Both the position numbers and the translations under genes were made by a program. Source: Cellulosilyticum sp. (lineage in GTDB: Bacteria; Bacillota; Clostridia; Lachnospirales; Cellulosilyticaceae). Taken from it: a stretch of DNA of 64,000 nt. The stretch is from assembly GCA_015058045.1 (NCBI GenBank), contig SVDC01000011.1:25302-89301 (forward strand), in the 5' to 3' direction. Shown piece after piece: positions 17,940 to 27,816 of the stretch. Every line of letters starts with the position of its first letter. The stretch's first letter is position 1. The notes beneath the pieces were generated by a model, which had not been told where the DNA came from, made no database searches, and worked only from the letters and a program-made list of their open reading frames with translations.

Positions 17940-18947
17940 TTAATAAATATGCCATGATTTAGGGAAAAATAATTCCCTATATGCATTAACTGCATAACGA
18001 TCCGTCATACCTGCAATATAATCACATACAATTTGTTTTTCTGTATCATTTTTTTCAAGTCTATCCTTACTAGCTTCAGGAAGCAAGGATAAATGACTCA
18101 TATAGTATTGATAAAGTTCACTTATAACACGTTTTGCTTTACCTTCCTGCTCTTTTGCTACAGAACCTACATAAACATGTTTAAACAAAAATTCTCGCAT
18201 ATTATAAAAGGCCTCTCTCACCTCTCGACTCATTAAGATATCATTTTTCATATCGCTTTCATGCACAATATCTTGAACGATACCTGCTAATCTCTCACTT
18301 GAAGTCTGGCCAAGTATCCTAGTGCAATCTCTAGGTAATTCTGATTCTAATAAAACCTTTCCTCTTATAGCGTCATCAATATCATGATTAATATACGCAA
18401 TTTTATCAGCAAGTTGAACTACTTTTCCTTCTAATGTACAAGGACTGGCACTTGTCGGGTGATTTAAAATACCATCTTTTACTTCAAATGTCAAGTTTAA
18501 TCCTTGCCCATTGTTTTCCAGCACTTCAACTACACGTAAACTATGTTTATTATGAGAGAACTCCCCGTCTGTTAGTTGTTGCAATACTTGTTCTCCTGTA
18601 TGTCCAAAAGGGGTATGCCCTAAATCATGACCTAAAGCAATCGCTTCTGTTAAATCCTCATTTAGACTCAAAGCTCTTGCGATGGTTCGCGCAATTTGAG
18701 CTACCTCTAATGTATGGGTCAGTCTTGTTCGATAGTGATCACCTTCTGGTGATATAAAAACTTGAGTCTTATGGGCTAGCCTTCTAAAAGATTTACAATG
18801 CAAAATACGATCTCTATCTCTCTGAAAATCTGTACGTAAATTACAAGGATCTTCCCATCGTATACGCCCTTTTGTTTCCGCACTTTTTGTAGCAAAAGGG
18901 CTAAGCGTAGCATACTCAAATTTTTCTCTTTCTAATCGGTTCACCAT
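17940..18947 (-). CDS. dgt: dGTPase-like HD-domain deoxynucleotide triphosphohydrolase
   Basis: Deoxyguanosinetriphosphate triphosphohydrolase-like enzyme (335 residues from the ATG at 18947, which has GGGGTG 6 bases upstream). The HD metal site is clear: RLTHTLEVAQ supplies the first histidine, GHDLGHTPFGH the HD pair and extra histidines, and KVVQLADKIAYINHDIDDA the late aspartate. Similar proteins hydrolyse dNTPs to deoxynucleosides and triphosphate. It is the first gene of the dnaG-rpoD operon, as in many clostridia. No promoter was assigned in the 240-base gap upstream. Confidence 0.93.
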   Translation of the reverse strand: MVNRLEREKFEYATLSPFATKSAETKGRIRWEDPCNLRTDFQRDRDRILHCKSFRRLAHKTQVFISPEGDHYRTRLTHTLEVAQIARTIARALSLNEDLTEAIALGHDLGHTPFGHTGEQVLQQLTDGEFSHNKHSLRVVEVLENNGQGLNLTFEVKDGILNHPTSASPCTLEGKVVQLADKIAYINHDIDDAIRGKVLLESELPRDCTRILGQTSSERLAGIVQDIVHESDMKNDILMSREVREAFYNMREFLFKHVYVGSVAKEQEGKAKRVISELYQYYMSHLSLLPEASKDRLEKNDTEKQIVCDYIAGMTDRYAVNAYRELFFPKSWHIY

Positions 18948-19123
18948 ACACATCACCCCATACTTATATAAATACTACATCAATCTTCCATTTCCTTTTT
19001 TTAACGACACTTTTGTAGAAAGGTATAAATATTAACAGGATAATATATAAGTTTTAGTGATTTTTACTAGTTAGTATTTCCATTTTTACAGAATTAATTT
19101 TTCCTTTTTTTGTATTTTATGCA

Positions 19124-19164
19124 CAAAAAACGTCTTGATATCTACCGTAGTAGTTATCAAGACG
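19124..19164 (-). terminator. Terminator after the SDR dehydrogenase gene
   Basis: CGTCTTGATA pairs with TATCAAGACG around a loop containing a second small stem; the minus strand continues with TTTTTTG. Confidence 0.85.
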
Positions 19165-19189
19165 CTTCTTATTCTTATGTATAAAAATC

Positions 19190-19975
19190 TTATGGTTGTT
19201 TACCAATATAAGCTAAGATTCCGCCATCTACATATAACACATGACCATTTACGAAGTTAGAAGCATCAGATGCTAAGAATACAGCTGGACCTGCTAAATC
19301 TTCTGGTGTTCCCCAACGTGCTGCTGGAGTTTTTGCGATAATGAAGTTATTAAATGGATGACCATCTTCTCTAAGTGGTGCTGTTTGTGGTGTTGCAATA
19401 TAACCAGGTCCAATACCATTACATTGGATATTATATTCACCATACTCTGAACAAATGTTCTTAGTAAGCATTTTTAAACCACCTTTAGCTGCTGCATAAG
19501 CAGAAACAGTTTCACGGCCTAATTCACTCATCATTGAACAAATGTTAATGATTTTACCATGACCTTTTTTAATCATGCTTGGAATAACAGCTTTAGCCAT
19601 GATAAATGGTGCATTTAAGTCTACATCAATAACTTGTCTAAATTCTGCTGCTGTCATTTCACACATAGGAATACGTTTGATGATTCCAGCATTGTTTACT
19701 AAAATATCAATGATACCAACTTCTTTTTCAATTTGAGCAACCATTTCATTTACTCTATCTTCATCTGTAACATCACATACATAACCATGCGCTTTAATAC
19801 CAAGTTCTGCATATGCTTCAATACCTTTATCAATGAATTCTTGTTTAATATCACAAAATACAACAGTTGCGCCTGCTTTACCATAAGCACTAGCAATTGC
19901 AAAGCCAATACCATAAGATGCACCAGTTACTAATGCTACTTTACCTTCAAGAGAAAAATCTTTTAAAATATCCAT
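19190..19975 (-). CDS. SDR-family gluconate 5-dehydrogenase / 2-deoxy-D-gluconate 3-dehydrogenase
   Basis: Classical short-chain dehydrogenase of 261 residues that probably reduces a keto-gluconate or related uronate-pathway intermediate with NAD(P)H. The nucleotide loop is TGASYGIG (17-24), the structural motif NNAG (94-97), and the catalytic set S147, Y160, K164 (YAAAK). The IKRIPMCEMT and NGIGPGYIATPQT stretches are typical of the gluconate 5-dehydrogenase/KduD group. It is monocistronic with no other pectin or gluconate genes adjacent, so the substrate cannot be settled from context. Confidence 0.82.
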   Translation of the reverse strand: MDILKDFSLEGKVALVTGASYGIGFAIASAYGKAGATVVFCDIKQEFIDKGIEAYAELGIKAHGYVCDVTDEDRVNEMVAQIEKEVGIIDILVNNAGIIKRIPMCEMTAAEFRQVIDVDLNAPFIMAKAVIPSMIKKGHGKIINICSMMSELGRETVSAYAAAKGGLKMLTKNICSEYGEYNIQCNGIGPGYIATPQTAPLREDGHPFNNFIIAKTPAARWGTPEDLAGPAVFLASDASNFVNGHVLYVDGGILAYIGKQP

Positions 19976-20237
19976 CTTAAAGTCCTACCTTTCTATATCT
20001 AGACATCTCTTATTTACTTATGTCTTTAATCTTCTACCTTATTATAATAAAAAAAATCAGGTAAAGATATATTATTTTTATATTTTATTTAAAAATCCAA
20101 AAATTTATCTACTTTATACTTAAATAATTAAGCATTTTTGTTATATTTTATACTTGATTTCAAACTTTTTTATAGTTTTTGAGTGTTAAACTTCTATGCG
20201 TAATCTACTGCTTTCATTTTATAAAAGTTTATCATTT
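19976..20237. other. Intergenic stretch between ppdK terminator and SDR gene
   Basis: AT-rich, 262 bases, no open frame with a ribosome site and no tRNA or riboswitch pattern that I can recognise. It must hold the promoter of the SDR gene on the minus strand, but no convincing -35/-10 pair with 16-18 base spacing stood out. Confidence 0.5.
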
Positions 20238-20283
20238 GGATATACAAAAAAAGGAAGCATATGCTTCCCTTTTTTGTATATCC
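20238..20283. terminator. Long palindromic terminator after ppdK
   Basis: Two 23-base arms complementary at 22 positions meet at GGAAGCATATGCTTCC, with A and T runs on both sides. It can stop transcription from either direction; the functional one is ppdK on the minus strand. Confidence 0.88.
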
Positions 20284-20304
20284 ATTTATTCGTTTAAATA
20301 GAAT

Positions 20305-22932
20305 TTATTTTTCTGCAATAGCTGCTTGAGCTGCTGCAAGTCTTGCAATTGGTACTCTAAATGGTGAACATGATACATAATCTAGTCCAATCTTATGGCA
20401 GAATTCTACTGAAGAAGGATCTCCACCATGTTCTCCACAAATACCAACATGTAATTTTTCATTCATTGGACGACCTAATTTAAGTGACATATCCATTAAT
20501 TTACCAACACCTGATTGGTCTAATTTAGCAAATGGGTCATTTTCAAAAATCTTTGTATTGTAGTAAGCATCTAAGAACTTACCAGCATCATCACGAGAGA
20601 ATCCAAATGCCATTTGTGTTAAGTCATTTGTACCGAAACAGAAGAAATCAGCTTCTTTAGCAATTTCATCAGCTGTAAGAGCAGCTCTTGGGATCTCAAT
20701 CATTGTACCTACTTCATACTCAAGATTTACACCAGCTGCTGCAATTTCAGCATCAGCTGTTTCAACAACAACTTTCTTAACAAATTTAAGTTCCTTAATA
20801 TCACAGATAAGTGGAATCATAATTTCTGGTTTTACATTCCAATCTGCATGGTTCTTTTGAACATTAATTGCAGCACGAATAACTGCTTTTGTTTGCATCT
20901 TAGCAATTTCTGGATAAGTTACTGCAAGACGACAACCTCTGTGACCCATCATTGGGTTAAATTCATGTAAAGACTCAATAAGTGCTTTAATGTCTTCTAC
21001 AGATTTGTTTTGAGTTGCTGCTAATTTCTTAATATCTTCTTCATCTGTTGGAACAAATTCATGAAGAGGTGGATCTAAGAAACGAATAGTAACTGGGCAA
21101 CCTTCAAGTGCTTCATATAATTTTTCAAAGTCACTTTGTTGATATGGTAAAATTTTATCAAGTGCAGTTTCTCTTTCTTCTACTGTATCAGCACAAATCA
21201 TTTCACGGAATGCAGCAATTCTATCTGCTTCGAAGAACATATGTTCTGTACGGCAAAGTCCAATACCTTCAGCACCAAGTTCACGTGCTTTTTTAGCATC
21301 TGCTGGTGTATCTGCATTGGTACGTACTTTTAATTTTCTAAACTCATCAGCCCAAGCCATGATTCTACCAAATTCACCTGAGATTGTAGCATCTACAGTT
21401 GGAATAAGACCATCATAAATGTTACCAGTAGAACCATCGATAGAGATGAAATCTCCTTCATGATAAGTTTTACCTGCAAGTTCGAATTTTTTATTTGCTT
21501 CATCCATTTTAATATCGCCACAACCAGATACACAGCATGTACCCATACCACGAGCAACAACAGCAGCATGTGAAGTCATACCACCACGTACAGTTAAAAT
21601 ACCTTGAGCAGCTTTCATTCCTTCAATATCTTCAGGAGATGTTTCAAGACGAACAAGCACTACTTTTTCACCTTTTGCTCCCCAAGTTTTTGCATCTTCA
21701 GCAGTAAAGACAATTTTACCACAAGCAGCTCCAGGAGATGCACCAAGTCCTCTACCCATTGGCACTGCAGCTTTTAATGCAGCAGCATCAAATTGTGGGT
21801 GAAGCAGGGTATCTAAATTTCTAGGATCAATCATTGCTACAGCTTCTTCTGGTGTTCTTACACCTTCATCTACTAAATCACAAGCAATTTTTAAAGCAGC
21901 TTGTGCAGTTCTTTTACCATTACGTGTTTGTAACATGTAAAGCTTTTTATCTTCAATTGTAAATTCCATATCTTGCATATCTCTATAATGATTTTCAAGT
22001 GTTGCACATACTTCTTGGAATTGCTCAAATACTTCTGGCATAACCTCTGCTAATTGAGAAATATGTTGTGGTGTTCTTACACCAGCAACAACGTCTTCAC
22101 CTTGTGCATTCATTAAGAATTCACCCATAAGTTTCTTTTCACCATTTCCTGGGTTACGTGTGAAAGCAACACCTGTACCTGATGTTTCACCCATATTACC
22201 AAACGCCATAGGTTGAACGTTTACAGCTGTACCCCATGAATATGGAATATCGTTGTCACGACGATAAATATTTGCTCTTGGGTTATCCCATGAACGGAAT
22301 ACTGCTTTAATAGCTTCCATTAATTGAACTTTTGGATCACTTGGGAAGTCTTCTCCAATTTTAGCTTTGTATTCTGCTTTAAATTGATTTGCAAGTTCTT
22401 TTAAATCATCTGCGCTTAACTCAACATCTAGTGTAACGCCTTTTTTAACTTTCATTTCATCAATAAGTTCTTCGAAGTATTTTTTACCAACTTCCATAAC
22501 AACATCTGAGAACATTTGAATAAATCTTCTATAGCAATCCCAAGCCCATCTTGGATTACCAGATTTTTTAGCTAATACTTCAACAACATCTTCATTTAAA
22601 CCAAGGTTCAAAATGGTATCCATCATACCTGGCATAGATGCTCTAGCACCTGAACGAACAGATACTAAAAGCGGATTTTCTTTATCTCCAAACTTTTTAC
22701 CATTAATTTCTTCAATTTTAGTTATGTACTCCATGATTTGGCCTTGAATTTCATCATTAATTTTTTTGCCATCTTCATAGTATTGAGTACAAGCTTCTGT
22801 TGTAATAGTGAACCCTTGTGGTACAGGAAGTCCAAGGTTTGTCATTTCTGCTAAATTAGCTCCTTTACCTCCAAGAAGATTTTTCATGCTTGCATTACCT
22901 TCTTTAAATAAGTAAACCCATTTGTTTCCCAT
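20305..22932 (-). CDS. ppdK: Pyruvate, phosphate dikinase
   Basis: Interconverts pyruvate + ATP + phosphate with phosphoenolpyruvate + AMP + pyrophosphate; in anaerobic clostridia it serves PPi-linked glycolysis. The 875-residue length is the family norm. Domains: ATP-grasp nucleotide-binding part (1-340; GGKGANLAEM at 22-31), swivelling phosphohistidine domain with GGMTSHAAVVARGMG (about 450-464), and the PEP/pyruvate-binding TIM barrel (about 520-875) with GLCRTEHMFF and the C-terminal GICGEHGGDP containing the catalytic cysteine. Monocistronic, with an extended -10 promoter and a long terminator. Confidence 0.98.
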   Translation of the reverse strand: MGNKWVYLFKEGNASMKNLLGGKGANLAEMTNLGLPVPQGFTITTEACTQYYEDGKKINDEIQGQIMEYITKIEEINGKKFGDKENPLLVSVRSGARASMPGMMDTILNLGLNEDVVEVLAKKSGNPRWAWDCYRRFIQMFSDVVMEVGKKYFEELIDEMKVKKGVTLDVELSADDLKELANQFKAEYKAKIGEDFPSDPKVQLMEAIKAVFRSWDNPRANIYRRDNDIPYSWGTAVNVQPMAFGNMGETSGTGVAFTRNPGNGEKKLMGEFLMNAQGEDVVAGVRTPQHISQLAEVMPEVFEQFQEVCATLENHYRDMQDMEFTIEDKKLYMLQTRNGKRTAQAALKIACDLVDEGVRTPEEAVAMIDPRNLDTLLHPQFDAAALKAAVPMGRGLGASPGAACGKIVFTAEDAKTWGAKGEKVVLVRLETSPEDIEGMKAAQGILTVRGGMTSHAAVVARGMGTCCVSGCGDIKMDEANKKFELAGKTYHEGDFISIDGSTGNIYDGLIPTVDATISGEFGRIMAWADEFRKLKVRTNADTPADAKKARELGAEGIGLCRTEHMFFEADRIAAFREMICADTVEERETALDKILPYQQSDFEKLYEALEGCPVTIRFLDPPLHEFVPTDEEDIKKLAATQNKSVEDIKALIESLHEFNPMMGHRGCRLAVTYPEIAKMQTKAVIRAAINVQKNHADWNVKPEIMIPLICDIKELKFVKKVVVETADAEIAAAGVNLEYEVGTMIEIPRAALTADEIAKEADFFCFGTNDLTQMAFGFSRDDAGKFLDAYYNTKIFENDPFAKLDQSGVGKLMDMSLKLGRPMNEKLHVGICGEHGGDPSSVEFCHKIGLDYVSCSPFRVPIARLAAAQAAIAEK

Positions 22933-23027
22933 ATTAACAATTCCCTCCTAATTATGTACATCATAAAGCAAACGCATTCTAGCTAATTTGGCGGTGAACT
23001 AAAATCTGTCTGCCTTACTCTTTTCTA

Positions 23028-23036
23028 ATTATACCA
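23028..23036 (-). promoter_or_regulatory. Extended -10 promoter element of ppdK
   Basis: The minus strand reads TGGTATAAT, a TGnTATAAT extended -10 with a perfect hexamer, about 96 bases before the ppdK start. The -35 region at the right distance is weak, as is usual for extended -10 promoters. Confidence 0.6.
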
Positions 23037-23173
23037 TATTATTTTTAATTTCATATATTTTTTTAAAAATTAAGTGCATATTTTTGATACTTTAACCTGT
23101 TTTTGTCCATATATCTTATATTTTTTAAGTAAAATTATCTAATTTCACTATAAATCACTCCTAATAAACGTAA

Positions 23174-23233
23174 ATATAATACCTAAAAGCTACACTTTAT
23201 GAACGCATTTAAAGTGTAGCTTTTAGGTATTAT
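23174..23233 (-). terminator. Long hairpin after the GH43 gene
   Basis: A 25-base arm (TATAATACCTAAAAGC onward) pairs perfectly with its partner across a loop of about 10 bases. There is no strong T run after it on the minus strand. It probably terminates or protects the GH43 message. The rest of the 300-base gap to ppdK is AT-rich and shows only the ppdK promoter. Confidence 0.7.
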
Positions 23234-23240
23234 ATCCATT

Positions 23241-25841
23241 TTACTTTATCTTACTTTCTTGATGGTATAATGCAATAAGTTCAGCAATAGATAATGGTGA
23301 ATCGTATATAGATATTCTATCAAATGCTGCACATGCCAAATCTGCATCTCCCCATATATTGCCACTTCCTACTCGTACATCTGTCATTTGCGCTAAGAAA
23401 TTATTTTCAAAACATTTTTCAAGTGGTGTTTTTATACTGCCAACCTCTTGCCCATCTAAGCAAACAACAATGCCATCCTTACTTACCGAATAAGCAACAT
23501 AATGCCAAGTGTCATCTTCTAATGCACCATTTAGTAGGGTCACATCTCCCCACTTACCATTGGCATTAATACGCCCATATAAATTTGCACCAATACGTGT
23601 CACTGGGTACTGATCTTGTCCGCCTGCATTTGCTTCAAATAAGGCGCTATGTTCCCAATAATTTGCATCACTCTTATCTAGTTTTACCCACATACCTATG
23701 GTATAACCTTCTGTGATGCCTTCAAATGTATCTTGTGGCAATGCGACATAGTTTTCTTTGATTGCATGCGCTTTATTAGTGATATGAACAACTTTTTCAT
23801 GTTCACTTGACTCATGAATCTCAGTATTTCCTACTAAAACAGCTATCCCCTCTTTAAGGCCGGTACTTTTTATACCATCTTCTCCTAAATGATCAAAGTC
23901 AAAACAGTATTTAGCTTGTTTGGTTAAGTTTTTCACCTCTTCTCCTATTCCAATGACTTTAACCTCTATTTCCTTTATTAATGTTGCTTTCCCATATTGG
24001 ATGGTTGCACTTAATGCAACTACTTCATCCTCTTTTTGTCTTGTAACGATGCCTTTGGAATCAATAACTTTTTCATTACCAGATGTCCAAGTAATGGTTG
24101 AACCATAATTTCCACTTGTAGGTAAACTTAAATGTAGCTTTGTTTCTTTAGCAATACTTCCTTCAATTCGTTTAGCATCATATTCCACCATCTCATCATC
24201 TGTTGCCTTTAGTTGACTTCCCCAAATACATGTATTATTTGAACCTACTACAGAAAATGTCATAACAGCTTCTCTTGGACTACTTTCATTATAAGTTTGT
24301 TCAAATACACCATAATATGTAACGCCATTTACTGTTAGACTCATTTGACTACTTCCCTGTGTCATCGTCCATGTGCCTTCCACTGCACCTGAAACCGTAT
24401 AGTCTTTATTTAAAGTAATCATTTTCGTTTCAATCATATCTGAGCCACTATCAGTTCTATGATTGATCCACTCATACTTCCCAATAATCTCTTCTAAATC
24501 ATACCCTGCTTGTTCTACTGTATCACCACTATATTCATATGGTATAACCACTGGCCAGCCTTCACTATTCATTACCATTTGATGTACTCTTACTTGATGT
24601 AATTCCGTTCCACCATTAAATCTTGTATGATATATGAGGTACATTTGTTCATCTTCATCTATAAATGCTGAATTATGCCCTGCTGCCTTATAGCCAACCT
24701 CTGAACTACTCCACTCATAGTTACCTATTAATTTTACGCCATAAGCATTATTATCTACTTTTCCTGGTAAAGAAGCATTATTCCCTGCAGCATCTACATA
24801 AGGGCCATCTGGATTTTTAGAACGGAATAAGCGCATATTATATCCACCATCTGCTGTTAAACTTGCATATGACATAAATAAGTAGTAGTAATCATTCTCC
24901 TTATTATAAATAATATAAGGCCCTTCACCTGATATTGTATGGCCACCTGCAATTTGTGTACCGAAGTAACGGTCAATCTGATTTCCATCTTTTGTCATAC
25001 CATCTTCTTTAGGATAAATTGGAACACCAGTCTCTTTATCTACTTCTAAAACATAAATGCCTCCTGACCATGATCCGTATGACATCCACAACTTGCCTTC
25101 TTTATCATAAAATAAATTAGGGTCTATGGCATTCGGTGCATAGTCTGTATTGTAAGAACCATCTGCATTAAACCATTTTTCATTTGCTTCTTTAAGGGTA
25201 TCATTCTTTAGTAATTCCCCTAAATTAGTATTTAGATACTGGGTATTTATTTTACTATTGGTATCATAACACTCTTCCTTTGTAAAACCAGAATAAACAA
25301 TTGTATCTACATAAGTATAGGGTCCCTCTACATTCTCTGATACAGCATATCCAATACATGAACGCTTATAAGTAGAACTTGTGCAATAGTAAAGCATATA
25401 AGCTCCTTTACTACCATCTGCATTTTTATAATCAGCATTCCAAAAAATATCAGGTGCCCATACTGCATAACCATTTAAACAATCCGCATCATTTTCTCCA
25501 GCCCATGCAAAAGATTCCTTTAAATTATTTGATAAATCATCATAAATCACATTCCCAGGTGTAGTGTATTCATTTGAAATACTAGTCCAATTCATTAAAT
25601 CTGTTGATTTTCCTACTGCAATATGTGATCCAAACACATAGTAAACACCATCTGCTTTAATAATAGAAGGATCATGAACAGATACTCTTTCATAATTTCC
25701 TTTATCAACCCTTTGGTCCACTTCTACAGATTGTAAACTTGTTTCATTAACCTCTTGTGTATTAGCACATATCCCCACTGCTCCTACTATACAAGCCATT
25801 GTTAAACTTCCAATCAACCAACTTCTCATTCTCCTATTCAT
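23241..25841 (-). CDS. Secreted GH43 arabinan endo-1,5-alpha-L-arabinosidase with LamG-like module
   Basis: Extracellular hydrolase, 866 residues, with a signal peptide (1-26: RRMR, hydrophobic core, ICANTQ). The GH43 five-bladed propeller spans about 50-440 with the three catalytic acids visible: D57 (VHDPSI), D240 (NAIDPNL) and E306 (SGEGPYI). The following lipocalin-like domain (about 450-555, GKYEWINH to CIWGSQL) is typical of endo-arabinanases such as B. subtilis Abn2. Next come an Ig-like region (about 565-650, TITWTSGNEKVI) and a C-terminal concanavalin-type LamG module (about 665-860). It stands alone; transport or other arabinan genes are not adjacent. Substrate arabinan is inferred from domain order. 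Confidence 0.87.
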   Translation of the reverse strand: MNRRMRSWLIGSLTMACIVGAVGICANTQEVNETSLQSVEVDQRVDKGNYERVSVHDPSIIKADGVYYVFGSHIAVGKSTDLMNWTSISNEYTTPGNVIYDDLSNNLKESFAWAGENDADCLNGYAVWAPDIFWNADYKNADGSKGAYMLYYCTSSTYKRSCIGYAVSENVEGPYTYVDTIVYSGFTKEECYDTNSKINTQYLNTNLGELLKNDTLKEANEKWFNADGSYNTDYAPNAIDPNLFYDKEGKLWMSYGSWSGGIYVLEVDKETGVPIYPKEDGMTKDGNQIDRYFGTQIAGGHTISGEGPYIIYNKENDYYYLFMSYASLTADGGYNMRLFRSKNPDGPYVDAAGNNASLPGKVDNNAYGVKLIGNYEWSSSEVGYKAAGHNSAFIDEDEQMYLIYHTRFNGGTELHQVRVHQMVMNSEGWPVVIPYEYSGDTVEQAGYDLEEIIGKYEWINHRTDSGSDMIETKMITLNKDYTVSGAVEGTWTMTQGSSQMSLTVNGVTYYGVFEQTYNESSPREAVMTFSVVGSNNTCIWGSQLKATDDEMVEYDAKRIEGSIAKETKLHLSLPTSGNYGSTITWTSGNEKVIDSKGIVTRQKEDEVVALSATIQYGKATLIKEIEVKVIGIGEEVKNLTKQAKYCFDFDHLGEDGIKSTGLKEGIAVLVGNTEIHESSEHEKVVHITNKAHAIKENYVALPQDTFEGITEGYTIGMWVKLDKSDANYWEHSALFEANAGGQDQYPVTRIGANLYGRINANGKWGDVTLLNGALEDDTWHYVAYSVSKDGIVVCLDGQEVGSIKTPLEKCFENNFLAQMTDVRVGSGNIWGDADLACAAFDRISIYDSPLSIAELIALYHQESKIK

Positions 25842-26042
25842 TCTAACTCCCCCTAATAGTTTATCATTTAATAAAATATTTTATTTTTCTATTAACTTAT
25901 ATTCATTATAGAGGTATTTTTTTGAATTTTCAATCAAAATTTAGTTGTTTTAACTACCTTTTTTAAATTTTCATAAATTATTATTTGTTTATTACGCCTC
26001 CTATCTCTCACTTCCTTTAGCAGGTGGTCTCATTTTCCCTAA

Positions 26043-26089
26043 CAAAAAAAGCATTTTTAGGAGATTCAAAGAATCTATCCTAAAAATGC
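26043..26089 (-). terminator. Terminator after glyQS
   Basis: GCATTTTTAGGA pairs with TCCTAAAAATGC; the inner arms GATTC/GAATC extend it. Seven T residues follow on the minus strand. Confidence 0.87.
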
Positions 26090-26107
26090 CCTTTCCTAAA
26101 ATTTTAT

Positions 26108-27493
26108 TTAGAATGCCATTTTATCTTCAATATATTTTACAAGATCACTAATTGCAACACGTTCTTGTGCCATTGTATCACGGTCACGTACTGTTACCAT
26201 TTTGTCTTCTAAAGAATCGAAGTCAAATGTAATACAGAATGGTGTACCAATTTCATCTTGTCTTCTATAACGTTTACCAATTGAACCTGCTTCATCATAT
26301 TCTACATTAAAGTGTTTTGCAAGTTCAGCATAAACTGCTGTTGCTTCTTCTGATAACTTTTTAGAAAGCGGAAGCACAGCTGCTTTAACTGGTGCAAGTG
26401 CAGGGTGGAATCTAAAGATTGTTCTTGTTTCACCATCTTCAAGTATTTCTTCATCGTATGCCTCACATAAGAATGCAAGTGCTACACGGTCTGCACCAAG
26501 TGATGGTTCGATAACATATGGAATGTATTTTTCATTTGTTGTTGGATCGAAGTAGCTCATATCTTGTTTAGATTCTTCTTGGTGTCTTGTAAGGTCGAAA
26601 TCTGTACGACTTGCAATACCCCAAAGTTCTCCCCAACCAAATGGGAATTTAACTTCGATATCTGTTGTTGCATTACTGTAGTGAGAAAGTTCTTCTGCTG
26701 AGTGATCACGAAGTCTCATATTGTCTTCAGCTATACCAAGACTAAGAAGGAAGTTTTTACAATAGCTTCTCCAGTAATCAAACCATTCAAGTTCTGTGCC
26801 TGGTTTACAGAAGAATTCAAGTTCCATTTGTTCGAATTCTCTTGTTCTGAAGATGAAGTTACCTGGTGTAATCTCATTTCTAAATGATTTACCAATTTGA
26901 CCAATACCAAATGGTACTTTTTTACGGCTTGTACGTTGTACATTTTTAAAGTTAACAAAAATTCCTTGTGCTGTTTCTGGTCTTAAGTAAACAGTGTTTT
27001 TAGAGTCTTCAGTTACCCCTTGGAAAGTCTTAAACATTAAGTTGAATTGACGGATATCTGTAAAGTCGTGTGCACCACAAGTTGGACATGCAATACCATT
27101 GTCTTTAATGAAATCTTGCATTTTTTCATTTGACCAACCATCAACTACTTCTGGAGTACCTTGTTCTTGCATAAAGTCTTCAATAATTTTATCTGCTCTA
27201 AAACGCTCTTTACAAGCTTTACAATCCATAAGTGGGTCATTGAAGCCACCAACGTGACCTGATGCTACCCATACTTGTGGGTTCATTAAGATTGCACAGT
27301 CAACCCCTACATTATAAGGATTTTCTTGAATGAATTTTCTCCACCAAGCTTTTTTTACGTTATTTTTAAATTCCACACCTAATGGACCATAATCCCAAGT
27401 ATTTGCAAGACCTCCATAGATCTCAGAACCAGGATACACAAATCCTCTAGATTTTGCTACAGCTACAATCTGTTGCATATTTTTTTCTGCCAT
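26108..27493 (-). CDS. glyQS: Glycyl-tRNA synthetase, class II alpha2 type
   Basis: Charges tRNA-Gly. The 461-residue single-chain form (not the two-subunit GlyQ/GlyS) is recognised by [14 protein letters not shown] (about 22-35), the FNLMFKT and [14 protein letters not shown] motif 2 region (about 150-190), [27 protein letters not shown] and the C-terminal anticodon-binding domain starting near 355. The zinc-binding-like CKACKERF and CPTCGAH stretches are present. Expression is controlled by the T-box leader immediately upstream. Confidence 0.97.
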   Translation of the reverse strand: MAEKNMQQIVAVAKSRGFVYPGSEIYGGLANTWDYGPLGVEFKNNVKKAWWRKFIQENPYNVGVDCAILMNPQVWVASGHVGGFNDPLMDCKACKERFRADKIIEDFMQEQGTPEVVDGWSNEKMQDFIKDNGIACPTCGAHDFTDIRQFNLMFKTFQGVTEDSKNTVYLRPETAQGIFVNFKNVQRTSRKKVPFGIGQIGKSFRNEITPGNFIFRTREFEQMELEFFCKPGTELEWFDYWRSYCKNFLLSLGIAEDNMRLRDHSAEELSHYSNATTDIEVKFPFGWGELWGIASRTDFDLTRHQEESKQDMSYFDPTTNEKYIPYVIEPSLGADRVALAFLCEAYDEEILEDGETRTIFRFHPALAPVKAAVLPLSKKLSEEATAVYAELAKHFNVEYDEAGSIGKRYRRQDEIGTPFCITFDFDSLEDKMVTVRDRDTMAQERVAISDLVKYIEDKMAF

Positions 27494-27555
27494 TTTATTT
27501 GCCTCCTTATTTTTATGTGCTATTTAAGGCTAGGTTCACTTGTTTCCTAAAACAA

Positions 27556-27773
27556 TAAAAAAGGAAATCCTAAGCATCCCTAGCAAGGGACGAAAGATTT
27601 CCTTCCGCGGTTCCACCCTTATTGAATATCTCTTGCAGACATTCCTCTTTAAAAAATTACTCCAAAGTGCCCTTCATAAAAAGTCATGCAGCTGGCTTAC
27701 ACTATCCCAACTTCGCTTTGCCATGCCAGTTTTATTACTCCTCTTTTTCATTGTAATATAGCTTCATTATTTA
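27556..27773 (-). promoter_or_regulatory. Glycine T-box leader of glyQS
   Basis: The minus strand carries the T-box consensus AGGGTGGAACCGCG (27606-27619), then a terminator hairpin pairing AAGGAAATC with GGATTTCC and ending TTTTTT (27556-27605). Upstream are the stem I elements, with AAAGAGGAGTAATA and a 3' side stretch GAAGGGCACTTTGG; GGC at 27669-27671 is the likely glycine specifier codon. Uncharged tRNA-Gly would stabilise the antiterminator and allow glyQS transcription. The specifier position is tentative; the T-box itself is clear. Confidence 0.93.
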
Positions 27774-27779
27774 CTGATA

Positions 27780-27808
27780 AATTTATCAAAAACAATGCAA
27801 ACTGTCAA
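27780..27808 (-). promoter_or_regulatory. Sigma-A promoter of the glyQS T-box transcript
   Basis: A perfect -35 TTGACA, a 17-base spacer and TAAATT as -10 lie on the minus strand, placing the transcription start near 27773 at the base of stem I. Confidence 0.8.
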
Positions 27809-27816
27809 GTCTCTAC

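Noticed and set aside
20238..20283. 46-bp near-perfect palindrome considered as a mobile element end or attachment site
   Set aside because: It stands directly after ppdK with A and T runs and a short centre, so an intrinsic terminator explains it; no second copy or integrase gene was seen.
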